A stretch of 64,000 nucleotides of DNA, from NCBI GenBank assembly GCA_963814865.1, contig CAWFEN010000004.1, positions 1 through 64,000 of the forward strand, in the 5' to 3' direction. Positions 28,350-37,753 of the stretch are shown piece after piece. The translations under genes were made by a program, and so were the position numbers. Under the pieces are notes generated by a model. It did no database searches, was not told where the DNA came from, and saw only the letters and a list, made by a program, of their open reading frames with translations. This DNA is from AP-15 sp963814865. Lineage in GTDB: Bacteria; Pseudomonadota; Alphaproteobacteria; ATCC43930; CGMCC-115725. How positions within the stretch are numbered: the first letter of the stretch is position 1; each line of letters starts with the position of its first letter.

Positions 28350-29327
28350 ATGCAGCAAACATCCGCTATCGCCCGGCCGGTCAAAGGTCCGAGCGCCTGG
28401 CTGCGCCGCGAGGTCCGCGCCGAGGATTGGCAGGTCACGCTCGACACCGCCGCGATCGACGAGATCCGCCGCGCCGCCGATGAGCTGCGCCGGTATCCGT
28501 TGCCGACGATCGTGCTCGAACCGGACCATTTCGCGATGCCGGCCTGCCGTACGGCGATGGCGCGTGTGCGCGGCATGCTCGAGCGCGGCGTGCGCTTTGC
28601 GATCGTCGACCGGCTGCCGCTGGCTGAGATGAACGCCGGCGAGGCCACGGCGATCTACTGGCTGTTGTCGAGCATGATCGCGCGGCCGGTCGCGCAGAAG
28701 CTCGACGGCACCCTGATCTACGACGTCCTCGACACCGGCCGCCAGGCCTTGCCGGGATCGGGGGTGCGCCCGGACCAGACCAATATCGAGATCCGCTTTC
28801 ACAATGACAACGCGTATAACAACACGCCGCCCGATTATGTCGGGCTCCTCTGCCTGCGCCGGGCGATCAGCGGCGGCCACAGCCGGGTGATCAGCTTTCA
28901 CACCGTGCACAACGCGCTGCGTGCGCGCTGTCCCGAGCGGCTGGCGCGGCTCTATCAGCCCTTCTGGTTCGACCGGCAGCGCGAATTTCATCTGGGCGAG
29001 AGCCCGGTCTTTGCCGCCCCGGTGTTCGAGCCTGCCGGCGAGGTCAAGGCGCGGTTCAGCGCGCACCAGATCCATGGCGGCTACGCCCTGAGAGGGGAGC
29101 CGCTCGACGAGGCGGGGACGGCGGCGGTCGCGGCGCTGCTCGACCTCTGCGAGGATGACGCGCTGTCGATCGATTTCGACCTCGAACCGGGCGAGATGCA
29201 GTTCGTCGACAACCGGGTGCTGGGGCACAGCCGCACCGCGTTTGCCGATGATCCGGAGCCCGGCCGCAAACGCCACCTCGTCCGCCTGTGGCTGCGCGAC
29301 CGCGGCCGCCGCGCCTATCCGGGCTGA
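28350..29327 (+). CDS. TauD/TfdA-family Fe(II)/2-oxoglutarate dioxygenase
   Basis: 325 aa. The iron-binding HxD lies in EIRFHNDNAYNNTPPDYVGL (His151, Asp153) and the distal His in FVDNRVLGHSRTAF, followed by the Arg of RHLVRLWLR that binds 2-oxoglutarate. LLCLRRAISGGHSRVISFHT is typical of the large TauD-like group acting on carboxylates or protein-bound amino acids. Substrate unknown. GGAGA lies 7 nt before the ATG. It is divergent from the FUSC operon. Confidence 0.85.
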   Translation: MQQTSAIARPVKGPSAWLRREVRAEDWQVTLDTAAIDEIRRAADELRRYPLPTIVLEPDHFAMPACRTAMARVRGMLERGVRFAIVDRLPLAEMNAGEATAIYWLLSSMIARPVAQKLDGTLIYDVLDTGRQALPGSGVRPDQTNIEIRFHNDNAYNNTPPDYVGLLCLRRAISGGHSRVISFHTVHNALRARCPERLARLYQPFWFDRQREFHLGESPVFAAPVFEPAGEVKARFSAHQIHGGYALRGEPLDEAGTAAVAALLDLCEDDALSIDFDLEPGEMQFVDNRVLGHSRTAFADDPEPGRKRHLVRLWLRDRGRRAYPG

Positions 29328-29366
29328 CGGCAATCGGCAGCAGGGCCGCCGATTGCAGGCGCCGCC

Positions 29367-30128
29367 ATGTCGTCGCTGGCGATCGCCGCGATCGTCCTCG
29401 TCTGCGTCTTTGCCGGATCGATCCTGGGGCTGTGGCTGAGCGCGCGTCTGCCCGAGCATCACCGCAGCCCGGAATCGCGCGATGCGGTCAAATTGGCCAC
29501 CGGCATGCTGTCGGTGCTGGCGGCGCTGGTGCTCGGGCTGCTGCTCGCCAGCGTCAAAAACTCGTTCGACGCCACCGATTCGCAGATCCGCCAGTTTGCC
29601 GCCACGCTGATCCTGCTGAACCAGACCCTGAGCGATTACGGGCCGGAGACGGCTCCGGCGCGCGGGATGCTGCGCCGCTACACCGCCCGCGCGCTCGAAG
29701 ACAACTGGCCCGAGGACAGCACGGCGCCGGTGCGGATGGAGGATACCCAATCGGGAGAACTGCTCGACGGCGTGCGCACCGAGGTGCTGAGGCTGTCGGG
29801 CGGGACCGCGCGCCACGACGCCTTGCGCGGTGATGCCGCTACGCTGGTCGAAACCGCATTGCAGACGCGCTGGCTGCTGATCGAACGCGCCGGCAGCTCG
29901 ATCCAGCCGCTGTTCATGGTGATCCTGATCGTGTGGATCACGCTGATTTTCACCAGTTTCGGGTACAACGCCCCGCACAACGCCACGGTGGCCGCGACGT
30001 TCGTGCTCAGCGCCGCGGCGCTCGCCGGCTGCATCTTTCTGATCGTCGAGATGGATGGCCCGTTCGACGGGCTGATCATCGTGTCGAGCACGCCGATGCG
30101 CAATGCGCTGGCGCATATGAACCCTTAG
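29367..30128 (+). CDS. DUF4239 (bestrophin-like) membrane protein
   Basis: 253 aa, four helices: IAAIVLVCVFAGSILGLWLS, GMLSVLAALVLGLLLASVKN, SIQPLFMVILIVWITLIFTS and TFVLSAAALAGCIFLIVEMD. VKNSFDATDSQIRQFAATLI and the C-terminal EMDGPFDGLIIVSSTPMRNA are the DUF4239 signature. It may be a channel; function unproven. It lies 39 nt behind the TauD-like gene and 37 nt before an aminotransferase, possibly one transcript. Confidence 0.85.
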   Translation: MSSLAIAAIVLVCVFAGSILGLWLSARLPEHHRSPESRDAVKLATGMLSVLAALVLGLLLASVKNSFDATDSQIRQFAATLILLNQTLSDYGPETAPARGMLRRYTARALEDNWPEDSTAPVRMEDTQSGELLDGVRTEVLRLSGGTARHDALRGDAATLVETALQTRWLLIERAGSSIQPLFMVILIVWITLIFTSFGYNAPHNATVAATFVLSAAALAGCIFLIVEMDGPFDGLIIVSSTPMRNALAHMNP

Positions 30129-30165
30129 CACGCGCCGGCGAAGCCGGGCGTCGGAGGACGGGCAG

Positions 30166-31511
30166 ATGACGACGATCCATCGCGCCAACATCGACATCGA
30201 GGCTGCACTCGCCGAAGCGGAGGAGCATTACCGGACGGACAACCCGAAGAGCCTGGCCCAGCACCGCGCGGCCTGCGCAGCGATGCCCGGCGGCAACACC
30301 CGCGCCTCGATCCATGTCGACCCGTTTCCGCTGACCATGGCGCGCGGCGAGGGCGCGCGGCTGTGGGATCTCGACGGTCACGACTATGTCGATTTTCTCA
30401 GCGAGTTCACCGCCGGCATCTACGGCCATTCGCACCCTCTGATCCGCCAGGCGATCGAGGCCGCACTCGCAGGCGGGCTCAATTTCGGTGCGCACGGCCA
30501 GGCCGAGGCGCGTTTTGCTGCTGCGGTGTGCGCCCGCTTTCCGTCGATCGAGCTGGTGCGGTTCACCAATTCCGGCACCGAGGCCAATCTGATGGCGGTC
30601 GCGGCGGCGCGGGCGATCACCGGCCGGCCGAAGATCCTGGTCTTCGGCGGCGGCTATCACGGCGGCGTGTTCTACTTCCGCGGCCATGGCAGCCCCTTAA
30701 ACGCGCCGTTCGACTTTCTGCTCGGCCGCTACAACGATCTCGACGCGGTCGAAGCGCTGGTCCGTCCGCACCGCGCCGATCTCGCCGCGATCCTGGTCGA
30801 GCCGATGCAGGGCACAACCGGCTGCATCCCGGCCGAGCGCGGCTTTCTCGCCGGCCTGCGCGCATTGGCGGACGAAACCGGGGCGCTCCTGATCTTCGAC
30901 GAGGTGATGACCTCGCGCCTGGCGCCGGGCGGGCTGCAGCAGGTGCACGGCATCCTCCCCGACCTGACTACATTGGGCAAATATCTCGGCGGCGGCATGA
31001 GCTTCGGCGCCTTTGGCGGTCGCGCCGGGATCATGGAGCGCTTCGACCCGCGCCGGCCGGACGCGTTCCAGCACGCCGGCACCTTCAACAACAATGTGCT
31101 GACGATGAATGCCGGGCTGGTCGGGCTGACCGAAATCTACACGCCGGAGTGCGCCCATGCCCTGAACGAGATGGGGCGACGGATCTGCGCCGGCGGCTGA
31201 ACGCGGTGGTCCGGCGGCACGGGCTGGCGATGCAGTTCACCGGGCTCGGCTCGATGATGTCGGTCCACATGACCGATATGCCGATCCGCTCGGAGGACGA
31301 TGCGGCGCGCGGCAACGGCGCGCTGCGCGACCTGTTCTGGTTCGATCTCGTCGCCCGCGGCGTCTGGTTCGCCAAGCGCGGCATGTTCGCGCTGTCGGTC
31401 GCACTCGACGAGGCCGATGGCGACCGGCTCGCCGACGCGGTCGAGGAATTCGCCCGCACCCGCGCCCCGCTGTTCGAGGAAGCCGCAGCGGCTACGGTCC
31501 GCGGCAGATGA
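30166..31511 (+). CDS. Class III PLP aminotransferase (GSA-aminomutase-like), frameshifted
   Basis: About 448 aa, fold type I PLP enzyme like glutamate-1-semialdehyde 2,1-aminomutase: MPGGNTRASIHVDPFPLTMA, VRFTNSGTEANLMAVAAARA, LLIFDEVMTSRLAPGGLQQV (PLP-binding Asp) and the Schiff-base lysine in TLGKYLGGGMSFGAFGG. Frames change near 31175: adding one G to the GGGG run at 31173-31176 joins MGATDLRRRLNAVVRRHG, so this looks like a homopolymer error. Outside tetrapyrrole loci such enzymes act on diverse amines; no hem genes are nearby. GGAGGA precedes the ATG. Its 3' end overlaps that of the TPP gene by 20 nt. Confidence 0.82.
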
Positions 31512-33204
31512 CGTTGAGCAGCGCCTGGCGCTTGTCGACGGTGACCGCCCGCATCGCCCGCTCGAGCGCCGCCGGCAGCTCGGCCGGGTCCTCGACCCGC
31601 TCGCCATAGCCGCCGGCGGCAGCGCAGACCTGCTCGAAGGCCGGCAATTCGTCGAGGTCGATCAGAGGCGGCTTGTTGCTGCGCATCGCTTCGCCCTCGG
31701 GATACATGCCCATCGTCGCGCGGCGCACCGCGCCCCACATCGAATTGTTCATGATCATGAACAGCACCGGCAGTTTGTGCGCCGCCGCGGCATGGTGGAG
31801 GGCGACCGGGTTGCCGAAGAGGTGCGAGCCGTCGCCCAGGGTCGCGATGACCAGCCGGTCGGGTTCGGCGAGCTTGGCGCCCAGGGCCGCACCCCCGCCC
31901 CAGCCGAGGCCCGAGGCCGGGCTCGCCCCGAAATAGCTGCCGGGCAGGTTCATGCCGCAATGCTCGGGCATCAGGGTGTATTCGTTGACGAGGATCGCGT
32001 CTTCGGGCTTGACCCGGGCGATGCAGGCGCTGGCCCAGGCCATGTGGATCGGGCGCAGGCTCGCCGCTGCCTCGACGCTTTTGCGCCATTGCGCGCGCTG
32101 CTCCTCCCGCCGCCGCGCCAGCCGCTGCCGCCGTTCCGTAACGGCGGTTTTAGCGGCGTGGCGTTCGAGCGCCGCGCCGAGTTCCGGCAATGCCGCCGCC
32201 GGTGCGCCGGCGATCGCGAGATCGCACGTAAAGCCGCGGATCGGATAGCGCGAAAACAGCGGATCGACGCCGAGATGGATGATCTTGCACGCCGGCGGCG
32301 GCGCTTTGCGGCTCGGGAGCCAAGGAACGTCGCATTCGAGAACGAGGATCGCGTCGGCATCGTCGAGCCAGGGGGCGGTGTCATAGCCGAGCTGCGACGG
32401 ATGGTCGGCCGGAAGCGACAGATGGCGCGGGCGGTGCTGCACGACCGGGATTGCAAACCGCCCGGCGAGATCGGCGAGGGCGGCAACCGCCGCCGGATCG
32501 CGCCCGGCGCTGGCGGTGATGATCAGCGGGTTTTGCGCGGCGGCGAGGATCTGCGCGGCCTCCTCGATCGCATTCCGGTCGGCGGCGGGCGTCGCAGCGG
32601 CAACGCGGCGCCCCGGCATGTCATAGGCGAAGCTGACCAGCCGGGTCGCCAGCACCTCGCGCGGCAGTGACAGATAGACCGGACCCTGCGGCGCGCTGGT
32701 GGCGATGGCGAGGGCGCGGTCGATCACGGTTTCGAGCTGCTGGCCGTTCCTCAGCTCGTAATCCCATTTGACGATCTCGCGCACCATCCCGGCCTGGTCG
32801 AACATCTCCTGCGCCCAGTGGATGTGGGCATCGCGCGCGCCGGGAAGCCCGTCCTCGGTCAGGGGCGTGCGGCCGGCGGTGAACAATATCGGCACGTTCT
32901 CGCGCGCCGCGTTAAAGGCGGCGCACACGCCGTTGGCGGTGCCGACGCTGACATGGACCATCACGGCTGGAACCCGGCCGGTCACCATGGCCCAGCCATG
33001 CGCCATCGACAGCGCCAGGTTTTCGTGCGTGGCGATGATCGGGCGCGGCGCCGGCGCGCCGGTTCGCGCCGCTTTGGCAAAGGCCTCGACGAGCGGCGCG
33101 AAATCGGTGCCGGCATTGGCGAACAGGTATTCGATCCCACGCTCGGCGAGGAGCGCCAGATAAGCCTCTGCCACGCTGCCGACCGCCAGTTCCTTGCGCG
33201 CCAT
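31492..33204 (-). CDS. ThDP-dependent enzyme (acetolactate-synthase-like family)
   Basis: 570 aa, intact. Pyr domain: YLFANAGTDFAPLVEAFAKA and PRPIIATHENLALSMAHGWA with the catalytic Glu. Central domain with RFAIPVVQHRPRHLSL. PP domain: LVIATLGDGSHLFGNPVALH and FMIMNNSMWGAVRRATMGMY, the GDG-NN cofactor motif. It is annotated in relatives only as thiamine pyrophosphate-requiring protein; decarboxylase, synthase or lyase are all possible. ATG 33204 is preceded by GGGGTGA. It runs toward the aminotransferase, and the phosphatase-like gene lies 41 nt upstream on the same strand. Confidence 0.85.
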   Translation of the reverse strand: MARKELAVGSVAEAYLALLAERGIEYLFANAGTDFAPLVEAFAKAARTGAPAPRPIIATHENLALSMAHGWAMVTGRVPAVMVHVSVGTANGVCAAFNAARENVPILFTAGRTPLTEDGLPGARDAHIHWAQEMFDQAGMVREIVKWDYELRNGQQLETVIDRALAIATSAPQGPVYLSLPREVLATRLVSFAYDMPGRRVAAATPAADRNAIEEAAQILAAAQNPLIITASAGRDPAAVAALADLAGRFAIPVVQHRPRHLSLPADHPSQLGYDTAPWLDDADAILVLECDVPWLPSRKAPPPACKIIHLGVDPLFSRYPIRGFTCDLAIAGAPAAALPELGAALERHAAKTAVTERRQRLARRREEQRAQWRKSVEAAASLRPIHMAWASACIARVKPEDAILVNEYTLMPEHCGMNLPGSYFGASPASGLGWGGGAALGAKLAEPDRLVIATLGDGSHLFGNPVALHHAAAAHKLPVLFMIMNNSMWGAVRRATMGMYPEGEAMRSNKPPLIDLDELPAFEQVCAAAGGYGERVEDPAELPAALERAMRAVTVDKRQALLNVICRGP

Positions 33205-33245
33205 CGCATCACCCCGATTGTTGCTTTGCTCTGTCTCTGTCCACG

Positions 33246-34526
33246 TCAGCCGGGTTCGCTCGGGCGGCGCGGCAGCGGGCGGCCGTCCATCCCGGCGCCG
33301 GCGAGGCCGAGATGGCGCGCCACCGTCGGGGCGATGTCGATCAGCGAGCTGCGGCGGTGCCGGGTGCCGGCGGCAAAACCGCCGCCCGCAACGAACAGGA
33401 ACGGGCTCTGTTCGTTGCCGCCGAGCCCGCCATGCTGGCCGAAGCCGGTGCAGTCTTTCGGTTCGAGCGAGTCGCGGACGATGTGGCTGTGGCCCGGCAC
33501 GCCATATGGGTTGGCGCGGTCGTCGGCCTGCAAGGTGATCGCGACCTGCGCGGGCGAACCCGTCGGCAGGCCGATTTCGGCGAGTCCGCCGCCGGCGAAC
33601 ACCCGGCCGACCCAAGGCTGCGCTTCCAGGAACCGCGAGACCTCGCCGACCAGCGCGCTTTCCGGCTCGGTGAAATAGAGCAAGGCCGCGGTGCCGTTGG
33701 GGGCGACGACGACATCGGACGACCCGCTGGCGCGCTTCAGCCCGGCCTCGACCAGCAGCGCGTCGAGATCGATCGTCTCGGCCACCGTCTCCATGCCGTG
33801 ATCCGAGCCGACGACGAGCAGGATCTCGCCGCCGCCGGGATCGAGCCGGGCGATCGTCTCGGCGACGCGGCGGACGTTCTCATCCGCGCCGGCGATGGCC
33901 CGGCGATGCTCCGGACAACCGAGCGGCGTGTGGTGGCCGGTGTAATCGGGCTCCGACAGCCATAAGAGCGCCAGCGCCGGCGCGCGCTCGCGCAACACCT
34001 CGGCGCAGAAGCGCTCGGTCACCTCGTTGTCGCCTTCGACGCCCTTGGCGACCGCCAGCCCCTCCGCGGCGGGCAGGGGCCGGCGGCCGGGACCGAAGCT
34101 GCCGGCGGCGTTGTAGACCCAGCCATGGCCATCGGGATCGAGGAAATAGGCCGCCCCCGGCGACACGTTCGAAAACGCGATCGCGGTTGCGCCGGCCTGG
34201 GTGAGCCGCTCGGCCATAGTCGGCACATGCAGGGTGCGGCCGGTGGCACGGTGCAGCCGGTCGCGAAAATCGGGCTTGCCGACCGACAGGCAGACGAGGC
34301 CGTCGCCCTCGTCGAGCGCCATCGTATTGCCGAGCAGGCCGTGTCGCGCCGGCAGGCAGCCGGTGGCGATCGACGCGGCACTGGTCCGCGTCGTCGACGG
34401 GAAGACGCCGGAATGATTGACGAACTGCGCCGAACGCCGGCCGAGCGCGGTCAGAAACGGCGTGTCTTCTTGTGTGATCAGGTCGCGGCGCAGACTGTCG
34501 CAGATGACGATGACGGCGCGCTTCAT
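33246..34526 (-). CDS. Alkaline-phosphatase-superfamily hydrolase
   Basis: 426 aa. Metal site 1 begins MKRAVIVICDSLRRD and the nucleophile Thr lies in the FPSTTRTSAASIATGCLPAR segment. Later ligands appear in SEPDYTGHHTPLG, LLVVGSDHGMETVAE (DH) and VPGHSHIVRDSLEP. This pattern matches nucleotide pyrophosphatase/phosphodiesterase or phosphonoacetate-hydrolase-like enzymes, two-zinc hydrolases; it has no signal peptide. Substrate unknown. The ATG overlaps the thioesterase stop (ATGA), so the two are coupled, and the TPP gene follows after 41 nt. Confidence 0.82.
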   Translation of the reverse strand: MKRAVIVICDSLRRDLITQEDTPFLTALGRRSAQFVNHSGVFPSTTRTSAASIATGCLPARHGLLGNTMALDEGDGLVCLSVGKPDFRDRLHRATGRTLHVPTMAERLTQAGATAIAFSNVSPGAAYFLDPDGHGWVYNAAGSFGPGRRPLPAAEGLAVAKGVEGDNEVTERFCAEVLRERAPALALLWLSEPDYTGHHTPLGCPEHRRAIAGADENVRRVAETIARLDPGGGEILLVVGSDHGMETVAETIDLDALLVEAGLKRASGSSDVVVAPNGTAALLYFTEPESALVGEVSRFLEAQPWVGRVFAGGGLAEIGLPTGSPAQVAITLQADDRANPYGVPGHSHIVRDSLEPKDCTGFGQHGGLGGNEQSPFLFVAGGGFAAGTRHRRSSLIDIAPTVARHLGLAGAGMDGRPLPRRPSEPG

Positions 34527-35008
34527 GTCGGCGTTCCTTCGGTTCGTGCGCTCTCCACGGCGCCGGGGTCGCGGGCCAGCATAGCCCGGCGCAATGCCAA
34601 TGGCAGCGGTGTCTTTTCGCCGGTGGCGTTGACGACGAGGATCAGCACGGCCCGCCCGAGCGCGCACAATCCGTCGCGCCAAACCGCGTATTCCATCTCG
34701 AAGCTGGTACGGCCGAGCCGGACCGTGCGGGCGCCGACCAGGATCTCGTCGCCATAGGCGAGCGGCCGGTGATAGCGGACGCCGGTCTCGGCGATGACCG
34801 GCCCCGGCGTCGCCGCCGACAATGCCGGCAGGCCGGCGGCTTCGAGATAGCGGTTGCGCGCCTCCTCGAACCACTCGAAATAGGCGCGATGGTTGGCGTG
34901 GCCGAACGGGTCGCATTCGCTCCACCGCACCCGCTGCCGGATCGCGAACGACCACCCCGTCCCGACCCCGAACCGGGCGCGCTCCTCGGCGCTGATTCCG
35001 ACCGTCAT
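34523..35008 (-). CDS. Hot-dog acyl-CoA thioesterase (4HBT family)
   Basis: 161 aa. The 4-hydroxybenzoyl-CoA thioesterase motif is clear: RQRVRWSECDPFGHANHRAY with the catalytic Asp in the ECDPFGHANH loop, then GVRYHRPLAYGDEILVGART and SFEMEYAVWRDG. It hydrolyses an acyl- or aryl-CoA. I prefer ATG 35008 (GGAGA 7 nt ahead) over the 35068 start, which adds a non-homologous leader. First gene of a thioesterase-phosphatase-TPP enzyme operon, divergent from a GH5 gene. Confidence 0.85.
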   Translation of the reverse strand: MTVGISAEERARFGVGTGWSFAIRQRVRWSECDPFGHANHRAYFEWFEEARNRYLEAAGLPALSAATPGPVIAETGVRYHRPLAYGDEILVGARTVRLGRTSFEMEYAVWRDGLCALGRAVLILVVNATGEKTPLPLALRRAMLARDPGAVESARTEGTPT

Positions 35009-35185
35009 CTGTTCTCCGGCATGGTGGTGTCCCCAATGCAAGCGGGGTAATCGCGTCGCCATGATCACGCAAGAGCCCCTCTACGCGGCCGGTGCATGCC
35101 CAACCCGTTGGCCTCCTTCGACACACGGGAATTGCGGTGCTAAGACGTGACCGGCACGAAGGTACCGAGACTGGAGATCGCCGCT

Positions 35186-36352
35186 ATGCTTAAAGTCGCG
35201 GCCAAAGTCCTCGCCAAACGGGGAGGATCGCCGGCCGCCTGCATGATCGCCGCTCTCGGCCTGATCGCGGTTGTCCCGGCAGCGATGGCTCAGCCGGTCC
35301 AGGTCGCGGCGGCGAGGCCCCTCGCGGTGCATGTCAAGAACCACCGGCTGATCGACCAGGACGGCGCGACGATCCGCCTGCTCGGGGTCGACCGCTCCGG
35401 GACAGAGTATATGTGCCTGTCGGGCGGAGGGATCTTTGACGGCCCGGTCGACAGCGCGGCAATCGCGGCGATCAAAGCCTGGCATGCCAACGTCGTCCGG
35501 GTGCCGCTCAACGAAGATTGCTGGCTCGGGATCAACCTCGACAGCGGAAATCCGGACATCGGCGCCGCCTACCGCAAGGCGATCGCGGATTTCGTCGCGC
35601 GCCTCGGCAAGGCCGGCCTCTACGCCATTCTCGACCTGCATTGGAATGCCCCCGGCGAGCAGGTTGCGGACCGGCAGCAGCCGATGGCCGACCTCGATCA
35701 CGGTCCGGCGTTTTGGGCATCGGTCGCCGCCGCCTTCCGGCCGAACCGGGCCGTCATCTTCGACCTTTACAACGAGCCCTACCTCGGCAGCTGGAGCTGC
35801 TGGCGCGATGGCTGCATGGTGACGACCAGCGGCGGCAGCTGGAAGACGGCGGGCATGACGGCGCTCGTGGCGGCGGTACGGCGCGCCGGCGCGACACAGC
35901 CGATCATGCTGGGCGGGCTGGCTTATGCATCGGATTTGAGCCGATGGCTGGGTTTCGTGCCCGCGGATCCGCTCGCCGACGCGGCGAATGATCCGGTACG
36001 GGGGCAGCCGCAGCTGATCGCCGGCTACCACACCTATTGCGGTCCGCCGGGGACGAGCACGATCGCTGCATGCCGGAGTTCGCTGCCGGCGATCGAGGGG
36101 CAGTGGCCGGCCGCGCTGAAGGTATCGAGGATGGTGCCCGTAGTTACCGGCGAGTTTGGCGAATATGACTGCGCCTCGACCTATGTCGATCCTTACATGA
36201 AATTCGCTGACCGGTACGGCATCTCGTATCTCGGATGGGCCTGGGATACCTACGATTGCGGTGCGTTTCCGGCGCTGATCTCCAATTATCGCGGCACACC
36301 GACCAGATACGGCGCCGGCCTCAGGGACCATCTGGCGGCTTTGGCGCAGTGA
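35186..36352 (+). CDS. Secreted glycoside hydrolase family 5 (cellulase-like)
   Basis: 388 aa. Signal peptide MLKVAAKVL...VVPAAMA with cleavage after Ala35. The TIM-barrel shows HANVVRVPLNEDCWLGIN, AGLYAILDLHWNAPGE, the acid/base Glu in IFDLYNEPYLGSW, and the nucleophile Glu in VVTGEFGEYDCAS. This is GH5-like (clan A); four Cys pairs suggest disulfides outside the cytoplasm. Substrate is an extracellular or matrix beta-glucan, by family. ATG 35186 with GGAG 9 nt ahead is preferred over 35147. Its stop overlaps the MFS GTG (GTGA). Confidence 0.88.
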   Translation: MLKVAAKVLAKRGGSPAACMIAALGLIAVVPAAMAQPVQVAAARPLAVHVKNHRLIDQDGATIRLLGVDRSGTEYMCLSGGGIFDGPVDSAAIAAIKAWHANVVRVPLNEDCWLGINLDSGNPDIGAAYRKAIADFVARLGKAGLYAILDLHWNAPGEQVADRQQPMADLDHGPAFWASVAAAFRPNRAVIFDLYNEPYLGSWSCWRDGCMVTTSGGSWKTAGMTALVAAVRRAGATQPIMLGGLAYASDLSRWLGFVPADPLADAANDPVRGQPQLIAGYHTYCGPPGTSTIAACRSSLPAIEGQWPAALKVSRMVPVVTGEFGEYDCASTYVDPYMKFADRYGISYLGWAWDTYDCGAFPALISNYRGTPTRYGAGLRDHLAALAQ

Positions 36353-37683
36353 CGCAGCGGACGGGGACCGCTCGCGATGAGCCGGCGGGGGCGGCGGCGC
36401 TGCTGGCGTCGCGGCATTTCGGGCCATTGTTCTGGGCGCAGTTCCTGTCGGCGTTCAATGACAATGCGGTAAAGAACGCGCTGGTGCTGATGATCGCCTA
36501 CCGCGCCGATGCGACCGCGCAGATGTCGGCGCAGATCCTGATCCCGCTCGCCGGCGGGCTGTTCATCCTGCCCTTCTTTCTGTGCTCGGCGACCGCCGGC
36601 CAGCTCGCCGACCAGCACGACAGGGCCTGGCTGATCCGCCTGATCAAACTTTCGGAGATCGCGCTGATGCTGGCCGCGGCGGCGGGGGTGGTTGCCGGCA
36701 GCACCGTCCTGCTCCTCGCCGTCCTGTGCGCGATGGGGATCGAGGCGGCGCTGTTCGGCCCGCTCAAATACGCGATCCTGCCGGATTTGCTCGCCCCCGG
36801 CGAATTGCTGCTCGGCAACGCGCTGGTCGAGGCCGGGACCTTTGTCGCGATCCTGCTCGGCACGATCGCCGGCGTGCTGATCGCCGGGCGTCACGGGGCG
36901 GCCGTGGTCGCGGCGCTGATCGTCGCGGTGTCGCTCGCCGCCTGGGCCGCCAGCCTCGGCATCCCGCCGACCAGCCCGGCAGCGGCGCGCGCCCCGTTGC
37001 GCTGGAACCTGTTCGCAGCAACCGCGCAAGTGATCCGCGAAGCCGCCGGCGCCCGGGTGCCGTTCCGCGCGATGCTCGGGATCTCGTGGTTCTGGCTCGC
37101 CGGCGCGGTCTACCTGTCGCAATTCCCGAGCTATGTCCGCTTTACGCTGGGTGGTGCTGAGGCGGTGGTGACGCTGTTCCTGACCGTGTTCTCGATCGGG
37201 ATCGCTCTCGGCTCGCTGGCCTGCAGCCGGATTCTCGGCGGCCGGATCAGCGCGCGCACGGTGCCGTGGGGCGCGCTCGGCATCGGCCTGTTCTCGATTG
37301 ATCTGTGGCTCGCGAGCCCGGCCCCTGGCGGCGGCGCGCTCGCTGGGCTCGGCAGCTTCGTCGCGGCGCCGGCGCATTGGCGTATCCTCGGCGATCTGCT
37401 CGGGATCTCGGTATCGGGCGGCATTTTCATCGTGCCGCTCTATGTGCTGCTGCAGACGGCGAGCGCCCGCGAATACCGCGCCCGCGCGATCGCCGCCAAC
37501 AATGTCGTCAACGCCGCGGCGATGGTGATCGCGGCAGCGGCGACGATCGCGCTGATCGCCGCCGGGATCAGCGTGCCGGGGCTGTTTCTGCTGACCGGCG
37601 GCGCGACGCTCGCCGTCGCAGCATGGTTTTGGCGCGTCCTGCCGAGCCTGGCCGCCGCTCCGGCACCGATCCAGGGAGAGTGA
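36349..37683 (+). CDS. MFS transporter, LplT-like
   Basis: 444 aa, 12 helices. It starts FGPLFWAQFLSAFNDNAVKN, then TAGQLADQHDRAWLIRLIKL and MGIEAALFGPLKYAILPDLL, typical of the lysophospholipid transporter LplT and of the N-terminal third of Aas-type fusion proteins. Here the acyltransferase and acyl-ACP ligase parts are missing and the gene ends after the transporter. GTG 36349 overlaps the GH5 stop, so the two are translated together despite no evident functional link. Confidence 0.85.
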   Translation: MTQRTGTARDEPAGAAALLASRHFGPLFWAQFLSAFNDNAVKNALVLMIAYRADATAQMSAQILIPLAGGLFILPFFLCSATAGQLADQHDRAWLIRLIKLSEIALMLAAAAGVVAGSTVLLLAVLCAMGIEAALFGPLKYAILPDLLAPGELLLGNALVEAGTFVAILLGTIAGVLIAGRHGAAVVAALIVAVSLAAWAASLGIPPTSPAAARAPLRWNLFAATAQVIREAAGARVPFRAMLGISWFWLAGAVYLSQFPSYVRFTLGGAEAVVTLFLTVFSIGIALGSLACSRILGGRISARTVPWGALGIGLFSIDLWLASPAPGGGALAGLGSFVAAPAHWRILGDLLGISVSGGIFIVPLYVLLQTASAREYRARAIAANNVVNAAAMVIAAAATIALIAAGISVPGLFLLTGGATLAVAAWFWRVLPSLAAAPAPIQGE

Positions 37684-37703
37684 CGCCGGCGGCCGGCGCC
37701 CGC

Positions 37704-37753
37704 GGTCAGTTCGGCCGGTCAGTTCGGCCGGTCAGTTCGGCCGGTCAGTTCGG
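37704..37753. repeat. 13-bp tandem repeat, 3.8 copies
   Basis: GGTCAGTTCGGCC repeats at 37704, 37717 and 37730 with a partial copy at 37743-37753, all identical. The last copy contains the TauD-like gene's final codons and its stop (TGA at 37747-37745 on the minus strand), so the array looks like an amplification of that gene's 3' end. Confidence 0.95.

Noticed and set aside
28293..30197. 634-codon open frame on the minus strand
   Set aside because: It lies opposite the TauD-like and DUF4239 genes, has Arg/Asp/Gln-rich low-information composition and no start signal. It is a high-GC shadow frame.
37704..37753. CRISPR array
   Set aside because: The 13-bp repeats have no spacers and no cas genes are near; it is a simple tandem duplication.
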